Part shown: piece by piece, positions 13,377 through 16,241 of the stretch
How positions within the stretch are numbered: the first letter of the stretch is position 1
Layout: each line of letters opens with the position of its first letter
Source: Sphingomonas sp.
Lineage (GTDB): Bacteria > Pseudomonadota > Alphaproteobacteria > Sphingomonadales > Sphingomonadaceae
Direction: 5' to 3'
DNA: 16,241 nt
Assembly: GCA_019247755.1 (NCBI GenBank)
Contig: JAFBAM010000275.1
Location: 1 to 16,241, forward strand
Position numbers and translations under genes: made by a program
Notes under the pieces: model-generated
Seen by the model: the letters and a program-made list of their open reading frames with translations, nothing else
Databases searched by the model: none
What the model was told of the DNA's origin: nothing

Positions 13377-14006
13377 ATGGCCGCTCCGCTACAGGTTCCG
13401 CATGTGTCGGATGCGCTCGTTCTTCTCGATTTTTTCGGTATCGCCGTTTTCGCTGTGTCCGGAGCGCTGCTGGCCGCGCGCAAAAAGCAGACACTCGTCA
13501 CGTTCATCTTTTTCGCTGTCGCCACTGGCGTCGGTGGGGGCACGCTCCGCGACCTCTTAATCGGCGCGCCGGTATTCTGGGTCCATAACAATGCGACGCT
13601 GCTCATCTGCATTGGTGCCGCGCTGGCGGCCTGGCTCGTCAGCAGTCGTCGCATCGCGGGCAAGGCGCTGGACTGGTTCGACGCTGCCGGCCTCGCCGCT
13701 TACGCCACTTACGGCTCGGCGAAGGCGATCGCTTACGGTGTTGCGCCAGTGCCGGCTTTCGCGATGGGTGTGCTCACGGCGTGCTTCGGCGGAATCGTTC
13801 GCGACGTTCTCGCCAACGAGCCATCGATCCTGATGCGGCCTGAGCTGTATGTTACCGCGGCCGCGCTTGCCGCGGGCCTGTTCGTCGGTCTGACCATAGC
13901 CGGAGCGCCGCTCTGGATAGCCGCGAGCGCTGGAGCGGGTGCGGGTTTCGTCCTTCGTGCGCTAGCCATTGCCCGCGGCTGGTCGCTTCCCGCTTACAGG
14001 GATTGA
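13377..14006 (+). CDS. UPF0126 / TRIC-like membrane channel protein (YadS/YicG family)
   Basis: A 209-residue, seven-helix membrane protein with two tandem UPF0126 repeats. The first repeat contains LLDFFGIAVFAVSGALLAAR and GGGTLRDLL (53-61); the second contains FDAAGLAAYATYGSAKA and GGIVRDVL (138-145). The paired GG-x-x-RD motifs form the kinked pore helices of prokaryotic TRIC cation channels; some relatives are reported as glycine transporters, so ion versus amino-acid transport stays open. ATG 13377 gives the family N-terminus, but GGAGG sits only two bases before it, unusually close; GTG 13404 is a possible alternative start. It lies 17 bases after the small membrane protein and 31 bases before alaC, consistent with one operon. 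Confidence 0.88.
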   Translation: MAAPLQVPHVSDALVLLDFFGIAVFAVSGALLAARKKQTLVTFIFFAVATGVGGGTLRDLLIGAPVFWVHNNATLLICIGAALAAWLVSSRRIAGKALDWFDAAGLAAYATYGSAKAIAYGVAPVPAFAMGVLTACFGGIVRDVLANEPSILMRPELYVTAAALAAGLFVGLTIAGAPLWIAASAGAGAGFVLRALAIARGWSLPAYRD

Positions 14007-14037
14007 TGCACTGCAGCATCGGCTGCAGAGTCGGCCG

Positions 14038-15213
14038 ATGGACACAGACTTCTATCGAATCCAGCGTCTGCCGCCCTACGTCTTCGCCGAGGTGAATGCG
14101 ATGAAGGTTGCCGCGCGGTCGCGGGGCGAGGACATCGTCGATCTCGGCATGGGCAATCCCGATGGAGCGCCGCCCAAACATGTGATCGACAAGCTCGCAG
14201 AAGTCGCAAACAAGCCCAACGCCCACCGCTATTCGGCGAGCCGAGGCATTCCTGGCCTCCGGAAAGCGCAAGCGGCTTACTACCAACGTCGCTTTGGCGT
14301 TAGCGTCGATTCGGACAGGGAAGTCATTGTCACTTTGGGTTCAAAGGAGGGTCTGGCCAATCTCGCCCAAGCCATCACGGCGCCAGGCGACGTCGTCCTC
14401 GCCCCGAACCCGTCTTATCCGATCCACACCTTTGGCTTCATCATCGCCGGCGCCGCAATCCGCTCGATCCCGGCCGCGCCGGGCGAGGCCTTCTTCGAGC
14501 GACTGACCAATGCGATGCGCTACACCGTGCCGCGGCCCAAGGTGCTGGTCGTCGGCTATCCTTCCAACCCGACCGCGTATGTCGCCGATCTCGCCTTCTA
14601 TGAGCGGCTGGTGGCCTTCGCGCGCGAACACGATCTGATCGTCATCTCCGACCTCGCTTATGCTGAGATCTATTTCGGCGACCCGCCCACGCCGTCGATC
14701 CTCCAGGTCGAGGGAGCAAAGGAGGTCGCCGTCGAATTCACGTCCATGTCTAAGACCTATTCGATGGCCGGCTGGCGGATTGGCTTCGCCGTCGGCAATG
14801 CCCGGCTGATTGAGGCCCTGGCGCGGGTGAAATCCTATCTCGACTATGGCGCATTCACGCCGGTCCAGGCCGCCGCGGTCGCGGCGCTCAACGGGCCGCA
14901 GGACATCGTCGAGGCAAACCGCACGCTGTACAGAAAGCGGCGCGACGTCCTCGTCGAGAGCTTCGGCCGCGCGGGCTGGCCGATCCCTTCGCCGCAGGCC
15001 TCCATGTTCGCCTGGGCACCGATCCCCGAGCGGTTCGGCAACCTCGGTGCGATGGAGTTTTCAAAGCGCCTGCTGACCGAAGCGCATGTTGCGGTCGCGC
15101 CGGGCGTTGGCTTCGGCGAGGAAGGTGAGGGTTTCGTCCGGATCGCGCTCGTGGAGAATGAGCAGCGGCTCCGCCAGGCGGCGCGCAGCGTCAAGAAGAT
15201 GCTCGGGTCCTAG
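14038..15213 (+). CDS. alaC: Alanine aminotransferase AlaC (class I/II PLP aminotransferase)
   Basis: A 391-residue fold-type I aminotransferase that closely follows E. coli AlaC along its whole length. Shared runs include RLPPYVFAEVNAMKVAAR, DLGMGNPDGAPPKHV, HRYSASRGIPGLRKA, TLGSKEGLANL, NPSYPIH and VGYPSNPTA. PLP residues are Asn177 and Asp205 with Tyr208, Schiff-base Lys239 in SMSKTYSMAGWRIGF, Arg247, and the carboxylate-binding Arg368 in FVRIALVENEQR. AlaC makes alanine from pyruvate and glutamate. Automated annotation often labels such proteins LL-diaminopimelate aminotransferase, because the families are close; the AlaC similarity is stronger to my eye. ATG 14038 gives the family N-terminus MDTDFYRIQRLPPYV; an upstream in-frame ATG lies within the previous gene. 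The stop shares CTAG with the gene on the other strand. Confidence 0.9.
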   Translation: MDTDFYRIQRLPPYVFAEVNAMKVAARSRGEDIVDLGMGNPDGAPPKHVIDKLAEVANKPNAHRYSASRGIPGLRKAQAAYYQRRFGVSVDSDREVIVTLGSKEGLANLAQAITAPGDVVLAPNPSYPIHTFGFIIAGAAIRSIPAAPGEAFFERLTNAMRYTVPRPKVLVVGYPSNPTAYVADLAFYERLVAFAREHDLIVISDLAYAEIYFGDPPTPSILQVEGAKEVAVEFTSMSKTYSMAGWRIGFAVGNARLIEALARVKSYLDYGAFTPVQAAAVAALNGPQDIVEANRTLYRKRRDVLVESFGRAGWPIPSPQASMFAWAPIPERFGNLGAMEFSKRLLTEAHVAVAPGVGFGEEGEGFVRIALVENEQRLRQAARSVKKMLGS

Positions 15214-16004
15214 AAACGGACCGACACGCCGGAATAGGCTTCGACGTCGGGTGTCTGCCGGTTGAGCCCGAAATTGACCCCGGCATCGATCTGCACGCTG
15301 TTGTTCACCAGATAGGCGACAGACCCGTCAGCTGATGCCTGCTTCCCTGTGCCCGAAGGATCCCAGTCCCAGCGGGCCCAAATTTCGGTCGACAGCGTAA
15401 CCTTGTCGCTCGCCGCCAGCCCCAGGTTGACGACCTGCTGCGTCGCGGCGTGATGCCCTGCGCCGTCGGCGTCCGCGACCCAGTCCAGTTCGGGGTCCAG
15501 CGACAGGGTCAGCCCGCTCTTGCCCAGCGCGGCGCTGGTCGCCACCACCACACCCGCCTCGACCTTGCGATTGCCCAGATTGTGGTTTGCCGTGGGTAGC
15601 TTCACGAACGGATCGATCGCCAGGAGCACCGGCGCATCCATGGACGTGACGCGGTATTTCGCGCGGATCAGCGTATCGCCGAAGCTTGAATGATGCTCGT
15701 CTATCCCGCTGCCGTGGACCTTCATCATTTCCAGCGGCGTGATTCCCAGCTCGAGATCGGCGTTCTTGCTGATGCCATATTTCACAAGGGAAGAGCCGTA
15801 GACCGCAAAATCTGTTGTCGCGCCGTTGGACCGGTCGTGTGTCCAGTCGATTAATCCTGTCTCAACCTGCCAGCTGCCCGTCGGTACGGTGCATTCGCCC
15901 GTCGATTTGCTCGGCCGGTCCGTGCAGATCGGCTGCTGGTCGGCTGCTGTGGCCCCACTTGCAGTCGCGATCGCGAGTGCAGCGATGATGAAATATCCGC
16001 GCAT
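15210..16004 (-). CDS. Exported beta-barrel-like transporter protein, outer membrane (putative)
   Basis: A 264-residue protein with a cleavable signal peptide MRGYFIIAALAIATASGATA, likely cut before ADQQ. The mature part alternates short amphipathic strands and turns (VQIDAGVNFGLNRQTPD) and ends in SVRF; a C-terminal Phe is the usual BAM recognition signal of outer-membrane barrels. Two early Cys (in PICTD and ECTVP) may pair. The CTVPTGSWQVETGLIDW segment and LGITPLEMMKV and FGDTLIRAKYRV segments match proteins annotated simply as transporter or MetA-pathway outer-membrane protein. The substrate is unknown. ATG 16004 was chosen because it starts the signal peptide; a longer frame runs upstream through the PilZ end in another phase and is not credible. 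No good Shine-Dalgarno is seen. Confidence 0.78.
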   Translation of the reverse strand: MRGYFIIAALAIATASGATAADQQPICTDRPSKSTGECTVPTGSWQVETGLIDWTHDRSNGATTDFAVYGSSLVKYGISKNADLELGITPLEMMKVHGSGIDEHHSSFGDTLIRAKYRVTSMDAPVLLAIDPFVKLPTANHNLGNRKVEAGVVVATSAALGKSGLTLSLDPELDWVADADGAGHHAATQQVVNLGLAASDKVTLSTEIWARWDWDPSGTGKQASADGSVAYLVNNSVQIDAGVNFGLNRQTPDVEAYSGVSVRF

Positions 16005-16023
16005 GACGGCTGTTTGCCTGCGA

Positions 16024-16038
16024 CGACGCAATGCGTCG
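16024..16038. promoter_or_regulatory. Palindrome CGACGCA-A-TGCGTCG upstream of the exported protein
   Basis: A perfect 15-base palindrome with 7-base arms lies 20 bases ahead of the minus-strand start at 16004, in the 82-base gap after the PilZ gene. It could be an operator or a short leader hairpin. There is no T-tract on either side, so a terminator for the PilZ gene is unlikely. Confidence 0.3.
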
Positions 16039-16086
16039 AGAGGACGAGGGCCGCCCCTAGGAAGTCCACATGCCTTCTTTATGGCT

Positions 16087-16241
16087 TTACGCGTGAGGCA
16101 GTCGTTCGACGAGCAGGTCGAGCACTGCGGGATGGATCGGATTGAAGAACTCGACTCCGATTTCCCGGCCCTCGCTCCAGCAGATTCGTGATCCCAACGG
16201 CTCAAGCTTTGCAAAGCGCGCGATGATCGTGTCACCGACTT
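16087..16241 (-). CDS. PilZ domain protein, C-terminal end (partial)
   Basis: The minus strand reads open from the right edge to a TAA at 16089-16087, giving 50 residues. They begin VGDTIIARFAKLEPLGSRIC and continue WSEGREIGVEFFNPIHPAVL. The pattern of a GD turn, a beta strand, a V/I-x-W strand, a G-containing turn and a GVEF strand, with a closing helix, is the second half of a PilZ domain. PilZ proteins bind cyclic di-GMP; the RxxxR and D/NxSxxG ligands would be upstream, outside the window, so binding cannot be judged. The reading has no start inside the window because the gene is cut by the edge. It is followed 82 bases later by the exported protein gene on the same strand. Confidence 0.7.
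   Translation of the reverse strand, partial: VGDTIIARFAKLEPLGSRICWSEGREIGVEFFNPIHPAVLDLLVERLPHA

Noticed and set aside
14007..14037. Repeated CTGCAG in the gap before alaC
   Set aside because: Two restriction-site-like hexamers in a 31-base gap; too short to support a regulatory claim.
16005..16235. Longer N-terminus for the exported barrel protein
   Set aside because: The extension overlaps the PilZ coding region in a different frame and would bury the signal peptide.

Overview
The window is a dense, GC-rich stretch of bacterial chromosome that most likely comes from an alphaproteobacterium of the order Sphingomonadales. This rests on a LinKLMN/Mla-type MCE transporter operon in the order known from sphingomonads, an order midA ... 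pgeF commonly seen in that group, a DUF2171 protein, a palindromic CTTGATCCGG-type intergenic repeat, and a candidate sigma-EcfG (general stress) promoter. No mobile element, CRISPR array, tRNA or rRNA was seen. No gap between genes exceeds about 120 bases.

Layout. (1) 1-1661, plus strand: 3' end of a MidA-type methyltransferase, a GNAT acetyltransferase, and PgeF (laccase-domain purine nucleoside phosphorylase), each start overlapping the previous stop. (2) 1754-3064: a PLP enzyme of the cystathionine gamma-synthase family behind a leader that can fold into a stem ending at the ribosome binding site. (3) 3067-3330: a candidate EcfG promoter, a perfect dyad, and a tiny Cys-rich (zinc-ribbon-like) protein whose end overlaps the next gene tail to tail. 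(4) 5877-3327, minus strand: a three-gene operon with ATGA/GTGA overlaps (CDP-alcohol phosphatidyltransferase with a decayed nucleotidyltransferase-like N-terminus, a separate nucleotidyltransferase, and a PgpC-like HAD phosphatase). It looks like a polar head-group pathway for an inositol-type or related phospholipid or sphingolipid. (5) 5988-9476, plus strand, divergent from (4): permease with STAS domain, ATPase, MCE protein and auxiliary lipoprotein, a complete inner-membrane and periplasmic lipid-transport machine. (6) 12100-9473, minus: aminopeptidase N. (7) 12200-15213, plus: DUF2171 protein, a two-hairpin repeat, an orphan lipoprotein, a terminator, a small membrane protein, a UPF0126/TRIC-like channel protein and the alanine aminotransferase AlaC. 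(8) 16004-15210, minus: a secreted beta-barrel-like protein, preceded by the 3' end of a PilZ-domain gene that runs off the right edge.

The most interesting part is the face-to-face pairing of the lipid head-group operon (4) with the lipid-transport operon (5), separated by only about 110 bases. It suggests synthesis and envelope trafficking of one lipid class, though nothing in the sequence fixes the head group. Three convergent gene pairs share their stop codons within 4 bases, leaving no room for intergenic terminators.
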